Shown here: one piece after another, positions 35,995 through 44,958 of the stretch
Layout: the number at the start of each line of letters is the position of its first letter
How positions within the stretch are numbered: the stretch's first letter is position 1
Source of the DNA: Crocinitomicaceae bacterium
GTDB lineage: Bacteria > Bacteroidota > Bacteroidia > Flavobacteriales_D > Crocinitomicaceae
Direction: 5' to 3'
Length of the DNA: 55,389 bases
Assembly: GCA_014762645.1 (NCBI GenBank)
Contig: JABURP010000072.1
Span: 1 to 55,389 of the forward strand
Position numbers and translations under genes: made by a program
The notes under the pieces: model-generated
Seen by the model: the letters and a program-made list of their open reading frames with translations, nothing else
What the model was told of the DNA's origin: nothing
Database searches by the model: none

Positions 35995-38112
35995 TACTCG
36001 GACTCCCATAACGCAGACATCATCAATCTGTTCCATGCCTTGTTTCCACTCCCAAAATTCGGAGGAAATGAGTTCTTTTTGTTTTTGGAGGCTGTTATTA
36101 CTTGTTCTGACCAATAATTCTTTGAAGCGTTTGTATTTGTATTTTTTACCTTTTTCACCACCAAATTGATCCGGATATCCATCAGAAGACATATAAATTG
36201 TATCTCCTTTGTTGATGTCTAATTCATGTGTGGTAAACGGTGAAGTGGTTACATAACCACCAATTGGTTGTTTATTAGGTTTTATCTCTTCAAGCTCGGT
36301 GGTACCTTTTCTTAAAACGAGCAAGGAATTATTGGCACCAGCCCAGGCCAGTTTCATAGTTTTTTTATTGAAACGACAGAAAGAGATGTCCATACCATCA
36401 TTTACGGTGTGTCCTTTTCGGGCAAATTGTTGAATCACAATATCTCGGGTGTGGTTGAGTATCTCACCCGGATCAGAGATGTTGAGCTCATGAAGAACTT
36501 TTCTGATTGCGTTGGAACATACAATGGAAACCATTGCTCCAGGTACACCGTGTCCCGTGCAGTCGGCAACAGAAAAATAAACATAATCACCTACCTCTTC
36601 AAGAATATAAAAATCACCAGCAACTATATCCTTTGGCTGATACATCAGAAATGATTCTTCGAAATGGATTTGAAAATCAGTTTCATCTGGTAAAAATGAA
36701 TTTTGAATACGTTTGGCGTAGGTTATACTATCCGTAATTTCTTTTTTCTGTTCAGCAATCTCATCTCTTTGAAGTTCTAGTTGTCTATTCGTTCGTGTTT
36801 TGAGTCGATTACGATTGATCAGGAAAAACAGGCCGGAAACGAGTATCAAACCTATTGATCCTCCAATGATCCATTGTCTTTCTTGTGCACTTCTTGCTTG
36901 TTGACGCTCTTGTTCTAACTGTAAATCCTTTAATTTTGCCTGTTCCTGTAGTAACGCATTTTCTGCTTCCTTTTTCTCTGTCTCATACTTGGTAATAGCG
37001 TCTTCAAATGCTGCGTCTGATTTAAGTTTACTCAGGCTATCGTTTAATGTTTTAGACTGCAGAGCAAAATTGTAAGCTAATTTATAATTCCCCATATTGC
37101 TGTAGCAGTATGAAAGCATTTTGGTTCGGTACGCCTGATTGTCCAGATTACCTAATTTTTCTGCTACAGAAAGTGCTTCACCAAATGCTTCAGCAGCTTC
37201 TTTATAGTTGCCTTCAGCAAGTGCAATTTCTCCAAGAGTGTGATTAGCATTTCCAATTCCTTGTAGATAATCAAGTTCAGTGCATATATCTAATCCATCT
37301 CTTGCGTGAATTTTTGCTAGGTCAAAGTTTTCGGCTTCTACATACAATGAAGCTAAATTGGCTCTAGCATTTCCAGACGAGTAAGAATAATAATCATATT
37401 TGCTATGGATGTCTACCGCCCTTTTGAGTTGGTCTATAGCATCATCCAGGTTTCCCATGTAATAATAACACCACCCAATATTTGATTCAGTAACAGCCCA
37501 ATCGTTGAAATTGTCGCGTAAACTTAAGCGAGACAGCAGGATATCCTTGGCTTTTGTATAGTATTCAAGTGCTTTTTTGTTTTTGTCGCGATAATAATAG
37601 AAGCCGCCTAAATTATTATAGGTGGCAATGAGGTTTTTGAAGTCTTTCTTCTCTTCCATTATTTCAATAGCTTCAAGCGTATGTTGCAGGGACAATTTGT
37701 CCTTCTGTAGTGCGTCTTCAATTTGTCCGAGATCAGATAAAATACTGGCCAAAAGCAATTGAAATTTATTGGCCCGCGCCACTTCAGCACCTTCTTTTAG
37801 TAACACTTCCGCTTTCTCATAATCTCCCTGAAAGAAATAATGAATTCCTAAGAGTTGAGAAGACTTAGCAAGTTGATAGGGATGCTTGCCGATTTTGGAT
37901 TGTCGATTGGCCTCCATGAGTAAGCTTTCATGCCGGGATGGAGATGCTTCTTCTACCATGGCAGCAAGTTCAAATATGAGGTTAATCTTAAGTGAGTCGT
38001 AATCCGGATACTGGTTGATAAGATTTCTGATGCTATCTTCTTGTGCATTCGTGTTCTGGCCAAATACCGAAGCACCAATAAATAACATGAAGACAAGCCA
38101 GATCCATTTCAT
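35992..38112 (-). CDS. TPR-coiled coil-SpoIIE/PP2C phosphatase, membrane-anchored
   Basis: A 706-residue signalling protein. A signal peptide (MKWIWLVFMLFIGASVFG) leads a periplasmic array of tetratricopeptide repeats (about residues 40-370, for example YNNLGGFYYYRDKNKKALEYY). A coiled coil (EKKEAENALLQEQ) and one membrane helix (WIIGGSIGLILVSGLFFLI) precede a cytoplasmic PP2C-type serine phosphatase of the SpoIIE class (about 465-706). Metal-binding acidic residues sit in DIVAGDFY, ADCTGHGVPGAM, SSDGYPDQ and IDDVCVMGV. The layout predicts sensing outside and dephosphorylation of an anti-sigma-factor antagonist or similar target inside. The target is not in the window. Its stop codon lies in the edge of the 176-bp repeat, and the 21-nt shared element lies upstream. 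Confidence 0.92.
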   Translation of the reverse strand: MKWIWLVFMLFIGASVFGQNTNAQEDSIRNLINQYPDYDSLKINLIFELAAMVEEASPSRHESLLMEANRQSKIGKHPYQLAKSSQLLGIHYFFQGDYEKAEVLLKEGAEVARANKFQLLLASILSDLGQIEDALQKDKLSLQHTLEAIEIMEEKKDFKNLIATYNNLGGFYYYRDKNKKALEYYTKAKDILLSRLSLRDNFNDWAVTESNIGWCYYYMGNLDDAIDQLKRAVDIHSKYDYYSYSSGNARANLASLYVEAENFDLAKIHARDGLDICTELDYLQGIGNANHTLGEIALAEGNYKEAAEAFGEALSVAEKLGNLDNQAYRTKMLSYCYSNMGNYKLAYNFALQSKTLNDSLSKLKSDAAFEDAITKYETEKKEAENALLQEQAKLKDLQLEQERQQARSAQERQWIIGGSIGLILVSGLFFLINRNRLKTRTNRQLELQRDEIAEQKKEITDSITYAKRIQNSFLPDETDFQIHFEESFLMYQPKDIVAGDFYILEEVGDYVYFSVADCTGHGVPGAMVSIVCSNAIRKVLHELNISDPGEILNHTRDIVIQQFARKGHTVNDGMDISFCRFNKKTMKLAWAGANNSLLVLRKGTTELEEIKPNKQPIGGYVTTSPFTTHELDINKGDTIYMSSDGYPDQFGGEKGKKYKYKRFKELLVRTSNNSLQKQKELISSEFWEWKQGMEQIDDVCVMGVRV

Positions 38113-38141
38113 AAAAGCTAAAAATATACGAAAATTGCAAA

Positions 38142-38162
38142 GCGAACTTAAATATTAGGTAG
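38142..38162 (-). promoter_or_regulatory. 21-nt element shared with the adhesin gene (SpoIIE copy)
   Basis: CTACCTAATATTTAAGTTCGC on the minus strand, 29 nt before the SpoIIE-phosphatase ATG, matches the adhesin upstream element at 32905-32925 in 19 of 21 positions. Confidence 0.4.
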
Positions 38163-38315
38163 ATTATCACAGTAAAAATTAGTTGAACACAGGTAAAATT
38201 CAGATAAACAACTTGTTGAATTAAGCGCTGATTTACAAATTGTGGCAGTCAAATTAGGACGGTGGAAATAAATTTCTATTTTTATTGAGTCAAAAAATTA
38301 AATCAATAATAAATT

Positions 38316-38528
38316 ATGTCAGTTACTAGAGAATACAAAACAGGACAGGTCACTCAAATTTATGATGCCGACACAGGTGCAGTTCGCGAAGACGGTGGTT
38401 CTTCTGATCTTCCTTTTGAGCAAAGAGGTGCTCAAATTGAGTTTCAGGTTGGAGATTCCGTTACATTTTTAATGATTACCACTCCTGGAGACAGAAGGAT
38501 TATCAAGGAAGTAGGGAAAAAAGGTTAA
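38316..38528 (+). CDS. Small cold-shock-like (OB-fold-like) protein
   Basis: A 70-residue acidic-to-neutral protein with the strand rhythm of a cold-shock domain: GQVTQIYDADTGAV, then DLPFEQRGAQIEFQVGDSVTFLMI and a closing RRIIKEV. The aromatic RNP1/RNP2 nucleic-acid motifs of true CspA are absent, so nucleic-acid binding is only a guess. It is followed by a hairpin and by a second small protein of similar design. No signal peptide is present. The 203-nt gap upstream must hold the promoters of this gene and of the divergent SpoIIE-phosphatase gene. Confidence 0.7.
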   Translation: MSVTREYKTGQVTQIYDADTGAVREDGGSSDLPFEQRGAQIEFQVGDSVTFLMITTPGDRRIIKEVGKKG

Positions 38529-38538
38529 TGCATTATCC

Positions 38539-38577
38539 GGGTTGGTTCTGTTCGGAGTCAACCCCTTTTATTTTTCT
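38539..38577 (+). terminator. Probable terminator between two small genes
   Basis: GGGTTG (38539-38544) pairs with CAACCC (38559-38564) and is followed by CTTTTATTTTTCTTT. It lies between two closely spaced small genes, so it may terminate or attenuate transcription of the second one. Confidence 0.6.
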
Positions 38578-38579
38578 TT

Positions 38580-38828
38580 ATGGCAAATAATAAAAAATAT
38601 AAGTTCTCTTATAAATACGGGGTAGTGACTGACATAAGTCGTGATGGTATTGAGATTACTGAAACGAAGATGAAAAAGAACTTCGAACCCAAAAAGACCA
38701 AATGGTGGGTAGATTGGCCTCAACCGGCTAAAACAATGCCTTTGGGGACAAAAGTCTCTTATGTGGAGGTTACTCCTAAGAATAAATACCCTGACTTTAT
38801 CAGAAGTATTGAAAAAGTCAATTATTAG
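38580..38828 (+). CDS. Small basic OB-fold-like protein
   Basis: An 82-residue basic protein without signal peptide. It follows the same plan as its upstream neighbour: an opening strand pair (YGVVTDISRDGIEITE), a charged, Trp-containing middle (KKTKWWVDWPQPAKTMP) and a closing GTKVSYVEVTP...FIRSIEKV. I see no close named family. A small beta-barrel with RNA or DNA affinity is possible given the charge, but this is inference. It ends three nt before the convergent Asp-box gene. Confidence 0.65.
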   Translation: MANNKKYKFSYKYGVVTDISRDGIEITETKMKKNFEPKKTKWWVDWPQPAKTMPLGTKVSYVEVTPKNKYPDFIRSIEKVNY

Positions 38829-38831
38829 AAT

Positions 38832-41800
38832 TTAATCGTTCTCCGGAATTCCGATCACATTAATTTTTTGTGAGCGAATCAGCTCATTATACGCCGGAAT
38901 TTCTGCTGTTAGAATTTTGTGCCATTGTGCTAAAAGCGCATCAATCTTTTTCACCAAATCATCTCTTACAGCGTACATTTGATCCGTAGGTCGGTCATTA
39001 CTCATACGCGCTAATGAAGCCAAATGTGCCAGTTTATTATTGAGCATAATCGGGTAATTCAACATATCCTGATTACTCTTTAACTTTGTTTGATACAGTT
39101 GACTTTCAATTTGAGTCAAGACAGAATCCAATGCTTTTCCTTTTTCCACAACCTGTATGTGCTCTGGTTTACCGTCTATTAATTTGTTCATATCCGCTAT
39201 TTGAGATTTTATAAGCCGCATGTGTCTTATGGCATCATGCGTTTCGTCCAGCTTATTTCGAATCTCCAACAAGAACTTAAACTTTGCCAGTAGTTCTTCT
39301 TCTGTTCCTTCACTTCTCGGATCCTTCAAAATTTTGAATTTTCTGGAAAATCCATATCGTTTTGACCCGGTGAAGAGATCAACTGTATATTCTCCGGGAG
39401 GTGCCTTTGGTCCTTGGAGGGTCCCCCACCACATTAACATGCCTTCAAAATCATCTGCTTTTGGGTATTTCATATCCCATACAAACAGGTTAGTACCTAC
39501 CTTGCTTTTAGGTAGTTCACCTTCATCTTTTTTTGGATGATTTGAAAAGGATCGTATCAACTTGCCGTCAGGATCAAAGAACTGAATCGATATTGTATCG
39601 GTTTTTTCGAGTTCTTTTTCCAAATAATAGTGAATCCTTACACCGCCACTATGATTTGTTCCTGCTGTATTTGATTCTTTGGTTGATCCTCCCATCTGAA
39701 AGGCATCCCTTGGATTAAACAGGTGCAAATGCCAGGGTTTCTTCTCCATGTATTGGTGAATCAGGTGCAGATCATCCAGTATCCAAAAACTTCTACCCTG
39801 GGTTGCGATTACAAGGTCTCCATGAGCAATCGTCATGTCGATGATTGGTACTATTGGTAAATTTTGCTGGAACGGCTCCCAATTAGCTCCGTTATCAAAT
39901 GAAATGTAAAGTCCACTTTCTGTGCCGCAATAAAGTAATCCCTGAACGTTAGGGTCAGCCCTAATTACACGTGTAAAATGCTCTCGATTAATCCCATTAT
40001 CTATTCGTATCCATGTTTTTCCATAATCCGTAGTGTGATATAAATAGGGGTGATAGTCTCCTAGTTTATAGCGGGTAGCGGCCACATATAAACCACCTTT
40101 GTTAAAAGGATCTACTTCAATACTATTGATTAAGGCCCATTCAGGCAGTTCTTTAGGGGTAACATTTACCCAACCATTACCGCCATCTGTTGATCGGTGA
40201 ATTAACCCATCATCTGACCCGGTCCACAGTAAACCCTTTTCATAAGGAGATTCTACTGCTGAAAAAATGGTGCAGTAATATTCTACTCCTGTATTGTCTT
40301 TAGTAATCGGCCCTCCAGACGGCCCTAATTTTGAAGTATCGTTGCGTGTAAGATCCGGTGAAATAACTTTCCAGGTCTCGCCTTCATTTGTGGAAACGTG
40401 TAGATGATTAGATGCTACATACAATTTGTTAGGATCATGAGGTGAAAAGAACACCGGAAAGTTCCACTGAAATCTGTATTTCATCCCTTCGGCTCCGTAT
40501 CCAATAGGGTTATCCGGCCATACATTGATTGATCTGTTCTGGTTGTTATCATGGTTCTTTCGGGTTAAAAAACCACCATAACTACCTCCGTATACAATGT
40601 CATTGTTTTCAGGATCAATTGCTATGTGAGCGCTCTCTCCTCCTGCCGTTGATTCCCAGTCATTTCTGGTAATGTTTCCCCGATCAACCCTGTTTCTAAT
40701 TCTAACCGTGGAATTATCTTGCTGGGCACCATACACCCTATATGGAAAAGAATTATCGGTTGTTACGCGATAAAACTGTGCTGTAGGTTGATTGTGATAG
40801 GTTGACCAATTCTTACCACCGTCGAAAGTGATTTGTGCGCCTCCATCATCTCCAATAATCATGCGTTGCGGGTCCTCCGGAGCTATCCACAAATCGTGAT
40901 GATCACCGTGAGGGGCGTAGTGTGCAGTGAATGACTTACCACCATCTGATGATACGTGGTAGGCTACATTGACCACGTAAACTTTATTTTCATCTTTTGT
41001 ATCGGCATAAATGCGTGAGTAGTACCAGGCCCTTTGTCTCAAATTCCGATCTGAATTGGTGTTTGCCCATGTTTTACCTCCATCTGTTGATTTATAAATG
41101 CCTCCATTTTTTGCTTCCACTATCGTCCAAATCAACTCTGGGTTGACAGGAGAAACAGCCACACCAATGATGCCCAGAGTTCCTTCCGGAAATCCTTCAT
41201 TCTTTGAAATTTCTGTCCAGGTTTTACCACCATCCATGGTTTTCCATAGTGCAGACCCTTCTCCGCCTGAAGAAAAATCATGAGGTGTTCTTCTCACACG
41301 CCAGGTAGATGCGTAAAGAATATTGGGATCTTCCGGATCCATGATAAGATCACATGCCCCGGCATCAGGGTTGACAAATAATACTCGCTCCCACGTTTTA
41401 CCTCCATCTGTTGTTTTATATACGCCACGCTCTTCGGTAGGCTTATACAGGTCACCCAAAACGGCTGCATAAACTATATCCGGGTTTTTAGGGTGTATGC
41501 GAATTCTTGGAATATGTCTGGATTTATCAAGCCCAACATGCGTCCAGGTTCTTCCTCCATTTTCTGATTTATGAACACCATACCCGTAGGATACATTTCC
41601 TCTTACAGTAACTTCACCACCACCTGCGTACAACACATTGTTGTCTGAAGAACTCACAGCAATGGCTCCAATTGAACCACCAAAATATCCATCTGATATG
41701 TTTTCCCAGGTATGGCCACCATTTTTCGTTTTCCATACTCCGCCTCCGGTAGACCCCATATAAAAAAGTTGGGGCTTTCCTTCCACGCCGGTTACAGCAG

Positions 41801-41930
41801 CTGATCGACCACCTCGAAAAGGGCCAATACAGCGGAATTTTAATCCATCATCTATAGGTGCATAAGATTTTTCTTGTGCATTAGAAGAGACTGAAAAGAG
41901 AATGAGGATAAAGTAAATTAGCTGTTTCAT
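38832..41930 (-). CDS. Secreted sortilin-like Asp-box beta-propeller protein
   Basis: A 1032-residue secreted protein of the VPS10/sortilin-like glycosyl-hydrolase-annotated family. The start MKQLIYFILILFSVSSNAQ was chosen as the signal peptide; 18 upstream in-frame residues look non-coding. At least ten Asp-box turns are visible (TKNGGHTW, SENGGRTW, TTDGGKTW, TMDGGKTW, STDGGKTW, TFDGGKNW, STNEGETW, STDGGNGW and others), which fold as bladed propellers over residues 40-720. The C-terminal part has a beta domain and a helical end, and I see no T9SS sorting domain. Substrate and enzymatic activity are unknown. It is convergent with the small OB-like pair. Confidence 0.88.
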   Translation of the reverse strand: MKQLIYFILILFSVSSNAQEKSYAPIDDGLKFRCIGPFRGGRSAAVTGVEGKPQLFYMGSTGGGVWKTKNGGHTWENISDGYFGGSIGAIAVSSSDNNVLYAGGGEVTVRGNVSYGYGVHKSENGGRTWTHVGLDKSRHIPRIRIHPKNPDIVYAAVLGDLYKPTEERGVYKTTDGGKTWERVLFVNPDAGACDLIMDPEDPNILYASTWRVRRTPHDFSSGGEGSALWKTMDGGKTWTEISKNEGFPEGTLGIIGVAVSPVNPELIWTIVEAKNGGIYKSTDGGKTWANTNSDRNLRQRAWYYSRIYADTKDENKVYVVNVAYHVSSDGGKSFTAHYAPHGDHHDLWIAPEDPQRMIIGDDGGAQITFDGGKNWSTYHNQPTAQFYRVTTDNSFPYRVYGAQQDNSTVRIRNRVDRGNITRNDWESTAGGESAHIAIDPENNDIVYGGSYGGFLTRKNHDNNQNRSINVWPDNPIGYGAEGMKYRFQWNFPVFFSPHDPNKLYVASNHLHVSTNEGETWKVISPDLTRNDTSKLGPSGGPITKDNTGVEYYCTIFSAVESPYEKGLLWTGSDDGLIHRSTDGGNGWVNVTPKELPEWALINSIEVDPFNKGGLYVAATRYKLGDYHPYLYHTTDYGKTWIRIDNGINREHFTRVIRADPNVQGLLYCGTESGLYISFDNGANWEPFQQNLPIVPIIDMTIAHGDLVIATQGRSFWILDDLHLIHQYMEKKPWHLHLFNPRDAFQMGGSTKESNTAGTNHSGGVRIHYYLEKELEKTDTISIQFFDPDGKLIRSFSNHPKKDEGELPKSKVGTNLFVWDMKYPKADDFEGMLMWWGTLQGPKAPPGEYTVDLFTGSKRYGFSRKFKILKDPRSEGTEEELLAKFKFLLEIRNKLDETHDAIRHMRLIKSQIADMNKLIDGKPEHIQVVEKGKALDSVLTQIESQLYQTKLKSNQDMLNYPIMLNNKLAHLASLARMSNDRPTDQMYAVRDDLVKKIDALLAQWHKILTAEIPAYNELIRSQKINVIGIPEND

Positions 41931-42025
41931 AGAAAAATTATGTTGGAGACTAAAGTAGTTATTTGATTTGACAAAATTCAGCACGCATTATGAGTAGCAT
42001 CAGTTTAACTGCTTGGGTACTATGG

Positions 42026-42033
42026 TATATTTG
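42026..42033 (+). promoter_or_regulatory. Putative -7 box for the outer-membrane protein gene
   Basis: TATATTTG matches TAnnTTTG, 19 nt before the ATG at 42053. It also argues against the upstream in-frame ATG at 41990, which would lie before the transcript start. Confidence 0.4.
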
Positions 42034-42052
42034 TTCAATAAAATTTGACAAG

Positions 42053-43072
42053 ATGAAATCAAAAGCACTCTTAATACTCACCTTTATCTTTTCATTTGGA
42101 TTATTTGGGTATTCTCAGGTAGAGAATGACACTACAAAGGTTAAAGTAGTTAAAATCGTACGTCATGATGGCGTTGAATATGTAGGTGAAATTATTAAAG
42201 ATGACGGCCGGGAAGTATTAATAAGAACGAAAAATCTCGGTGATATTTATATCCCTAAATCAGAAATTGCATCCATCACAGAACTCAAAAAAGAGGATCT
42301 TATTGCAGTTGGGAACTTGAGGGTTGCCGGGCCCTTTGCTACGCGATACTATTTTACCAACAACGCACTTCCAATAAAGAAAGGGGAGGATTATGCCATG
42401 TTGCATTTGTATGGCCCTGAAGTTCATTTTTCTGTTGCAGATAATCTGTCTATCGGAGTTATGGCAACATGGATTGCAGCTCCGATTGGTGTTGCCGCTA
42501 AATATTCTATCCCGATTAAGGAGGATAAACTTTATGCTTCAGTAGGTACAATAATGTTTAGTTCCGGTTACTTGTTCCAGGCCAAAGGTTGGGGAGGACT
42601 TCACTGGGGATCAATCACGTTTGGTAGACCGGGTAAGAACATCACACTGTCTTCGGGCTTTGGTTATGTTGATCTTATTGAGAACAATAGAAGTAATTAC
42701 GAAGTAGGCTTGCAAAGGTTGAATCGTGGTTCTGTTTCATCAGTCGGAATGATTTTTCCGGTAGGTAAAAAAGCCAGTTTTATTTTTGATTCCATGGTTT
42801 CGGTTAGTGAGCGTAGAAACTACATGTCGTATGGAGGCTCATGGGATAGTGAAGTTCAAGGATATCAATATGATATGGTGACCTATGATTCGGGAACTCA
42901 AATTTCATCATTTATAATGCCTGGGATGAGGTTTCAAAATAAAGAAAGCCGGGCTTTTCAGGTAGCCTTAGCAGGCGTATTTCATTATAGTTCAATAGGA
43001 TTTTCTAATGGAGATACCCGAAAATTAAGATCATTCCCTGTGCCCATGTGTTCATGGTTCTTTAAATTTTAA
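42053..43072 (+). CDS. Secreted SH3-like plus outer-membrane beta-barrel-like protein
   Basis: A 339-residue protein of unknown function. A signal peptide (MKSKALLILTFIFSFGLFGYSQ) is followed by a small beta domain (HDGVEYVGEIIKDDGREVLI, LGDIYIPKSEIASI). Then come many Gly/aromatic-rich amphipathic strands (GGLHWGSITFGRPGKNITLS, SSGFGYVDL), as in Bacteroidota outer-membrane proteins of this sort. It ends SWFFKF with a terminal aromatic residue, typical of outer-membrane barrels. The following lipoprotein gene starts ten nt later, suggesting a two-gene unit. Confidence 0.75.
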   Translation: MKSKALLILTFIFSFGLFGYSQVENDTTKVKVVKIVRHDGVEYVGEIIKDDGREVLIRTKNLGDIYIPKSEIASITELKKEDLIAVGNLRVAGPFATRYYFTNNALPIKKGEDYAMLHLYGPEVHFSVADNLSIGVMATWIAAPIGVAAKYSIPIKEDKLYASVGTIMFSSGYLFQAKGWGGLHWGSITFGRPGKNITLSSGFGYVDLIENNRSNYEVGLQRLNRGSVSSVGMIFPVGKKASFIFDSMVSVSERRNYMSYGGSWDSEVQGYQYDMVTYDSGTQISSFIMPGMRFQNKESRAFQVALAGVFHYSSIGFSNGDTRKLRSFPVPMCSWFFKF

Positions 43073-43082
43073 CCCTTTGATT

Positions 43083-43982
43083 ATGAAAAGAAATTACACT
43101 AAATATTTATGGTTTGGATGCATGATTCCATTATTATTTCAATGCGGTAAAAACCAGGATACAAATATGACATTTGTAACTACAGTTGAGGTGGTCAATG
43201 ACACAACCGCTACTGTTGATATATCTGTGTCTACAGAAGATAAAGGGAATTTTGGTTCCATGGGATTGATTTTTGGAATTTCAAAGAATTTGGATTTAGA
43301 AAATTCATACGGTGTTTTAAATGATAATGAACCCCATTATTATGACAGAACTTACTTAAAGGGAAAAAATGAAGATGGTAATGCTGTATCCCTGGAGATT
43401 ACGCGATTAAATGATAATACCTGGTATTATTACAAACCATTTTGTGTTTTTAATGGGAAGGATTTATACGGTGATTTGGATTCTTTTAAAACAACATGTC
43501 CGCAAGTTATTACCCAGGGTCCTGCTGGTGGTTACGTAGTTTATGATAACGGCAGCGGTGGAGGTATTGAAGTTGCACCCTTTGATCTTGTCGGTAATTC
43601 AGAGTATTATTACTCGCCGCCAGGATATGAATGGGGGTGTATCTATTCAAATGTGCCAGGAACGCAGAGCATTATTGGATCAGGCCAGGCAAATACGGAC
43701 TCAATTCTTAATAATTGTTCATCATTGGAAACGGCAGCTAAATTATGTGATGAATTTACGTATGGTGGATATTCTGATTGGTATTTACCTTCTTATGATG
43801 AGTTGCAGTTATTGCTTACTACATTACACGCCAATAATATTGGTAATCTTTCGCAGGAATGGTATTGGTCATCTACACAAGCCGACTATGCGCGAGCAAA
43901 AGCTTTACGGTTTGCCAGCAATCCAGGTTTTGACTTTAACAAGGATACTAAAAACTTTGTAAGACCATTTCGGACGTTTTAA
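43083..43982 (+). CDS. Lipoprotein with Lcl/DUF1566-like C-terminal domain
   Basis: A 299-residue lipoprotein. The signal peptide ends in LLFQC (Cys21). Residues 30-150 are a fibronectin-like beta region (TATVDISVSTEDKG). The C-terminal half is a DUF1566/Lcl-like domain (GGYSDWYLPSYDELQLLLT, WYWSSTQAD, KNFVRPFRTF), the C-type-lectin-related fold of some collagen-binding surface proteins. The ligand is unknown. It starts ten nt after the barrel-like gene and is probably co-transcribed with it. Confidence 0.8.
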   Translation: MKRNYTKYLWFGCMIPLLFQCGKNQDTNMTFVTTVEVVNDTTATVDISVSTEDKGNFGSMGLIFGISKNLDLENSYGVLNDNEPHYYDRTYLKGKNEDGNAVSLEITRLNDNTWYYYKPFCVFNGKDLYGDLDSFKTTCPQVITQGPAGGYVVYDNGSGGGIEVAPFDLVGNSEYYYSPPGYEWGCIYSNVPGTQSIIGSGQANTDSILNNCSSLETAAKLCDEFTYGGYSDWYLPSYDELQLLLTTLHANNIGNLSQEWYWSSTQADYARAKALRFASNPGFDFNKDTKNFVRPFRTF

Positions 43983-43985
43983 ATC

Positions 43986-44084
43986 TTAATAGTCGATTAC
44001 GTGAAGAAATTTTACAAACATGAGGCAAGCCGATACTATAAAAACGGCGCCTACACCTATAATAGCGATAATGATTGGTAGCAT
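43986..44084 (-). CDS. Possible 32-residue single-helix membrane microprotein
   Basis: A minus-strand frame in the 292-nt gap encodes 32 residues starting MLPIIIAIIGVGAVFIVSA and ending KFLHVIDY: one strong membrane helix with a short cytoplasmic end. It fills the gap without overlapping a larger gene. No clear promoter or ribosome site was found and I have no homologue in mind. The rest of the gap has an imperfect hairpin (44149-44176, arms TTGAAT/ATTCAA and GGTC/GACC). Confidence 0.35.
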   Translation of the reverse strand: MLPIIIAIIGVGAVFIVSACLMFVKFLHVIDY

Positions 44085-44274
44085 TTGAGTTGGTTTTGAG
44101 TAAGACATTTCCCTATCAAAACCTTGTAAACGAGCGAATTTTCATGGATTGAATGGAGGTCAGAAAGACCATTCAACAGACCGCTATAGCTTAATTTTTT
44201 CATGGACGATTTGGATAGGGTCTTTAATAAACGCTGTCAAAATCACTTTAGTATAAAAATTCTAAAAAAAATAT

Positions 44275-44847
44275 TCAGATGTTCGATTCAATGTAATGGA
44301 TGAGAGAATGAATGATCTTGATGTGAATTTCCTGAACCCGATCAGCCCAGTCACTCATTGGCGTTCGGAGTTCAATATCGCATATTTTAGCAAGTTCACC
44401 ACCTGTTTTTCCGGTGAGACCTACAACAAAAATTCCCCTTTCTTTTGCCGCTTTTGCCGCATTTAGCACGTTTTCTGAATTGCCTGAAGTAGAAATTGCA
44501 AGGAGTACATCTCCGGGTTGACCCACACTTTCAACAAATCGTGAGAAAATATACGCATAACCATAATCATTTGAGATGCACGTAATATGTGCAGGATCTG
44601 AAATGGCCACTGCAGGTATCGGTCCGCGATTTTCCCTGAATCTTCCTGTCATTTCCTCTGCAAAATGCATGGCGTCACTCATTGATCCACCATTACCACA
44701 TGAAATAACTTTTCCACCATTTTTCACGGATTTTATCATCTCGTCACCGGCAGATTTTATCTTGTTAAAATTCTCAGGATTATCAATGAATTCGCCCAAT
44801 ACACGCTGGGCTTCTAAAAAATGGCTCGCTATTTGTTTAGTACTCAT
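44275..44847 (-). CDS. gmhA: Phosphoheptose isomerase GmhA (SIS domain)
   Basis: A 190-residue SIS-domain isomerase that converts sedoheptulose 7-phosphate to heptose 7-phosphate for LPS core. With the start at MSTKQIASHF the zinc ligands of E. coli GmhA fall at the same numbers: His61 and Glu65 (DAMHFAEEM), Gln172 and His180 (VQEIHIKIIH). The phosphosugar loops SCGNGGSMSDA and ISTSGNSENV are intact. This agreement decides the start over an ATG ten codons upstream. No other heptose gene is in the window. A diheptose role versus another sedoheptulose-derived sugar cannot be told apart. Confidence 0.93.
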   Translation of the reverse strand: MSTKQIASHFLEAQRVLGEFIDNPENFNKIKSAGDEMIKSVKNGGKVISCGNGGSMSDAMHFAEEMTGRFRENRGPIPAVAISDPAHITCISNDYGYAYIFSRFVESVGQPGDVLLAISTSGNSENVLNAAKAAKERGIFVVGLTGKTGGELAKICDIELRTPMSDWADRVQEIHIKIIHSLIHYIESNI

Positions 44848-44916
44848 GAAGAATGATGATTTTACCAAAAGTAACAAAATTGTATTCCCGATAAACCGCC
44901 AAAGTTAAAAGTTCAT

Positions 44917-44924
44917 TATATTTG
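44917..44924 (+). promoter_or_regulatory. Putative -7 box of the small secreted protein gene
   Basis: TATATTTG matches TAnnTTTG. It ends one nt before an in-frame ATG at 44926, so that ATG would not be on the transcript; this supports the next start at 44959. Confidence 0.4.
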
Positions 44925-44958
44925 GATGGTTCTTAAAGGGTACCAAAAACGTATTTTT

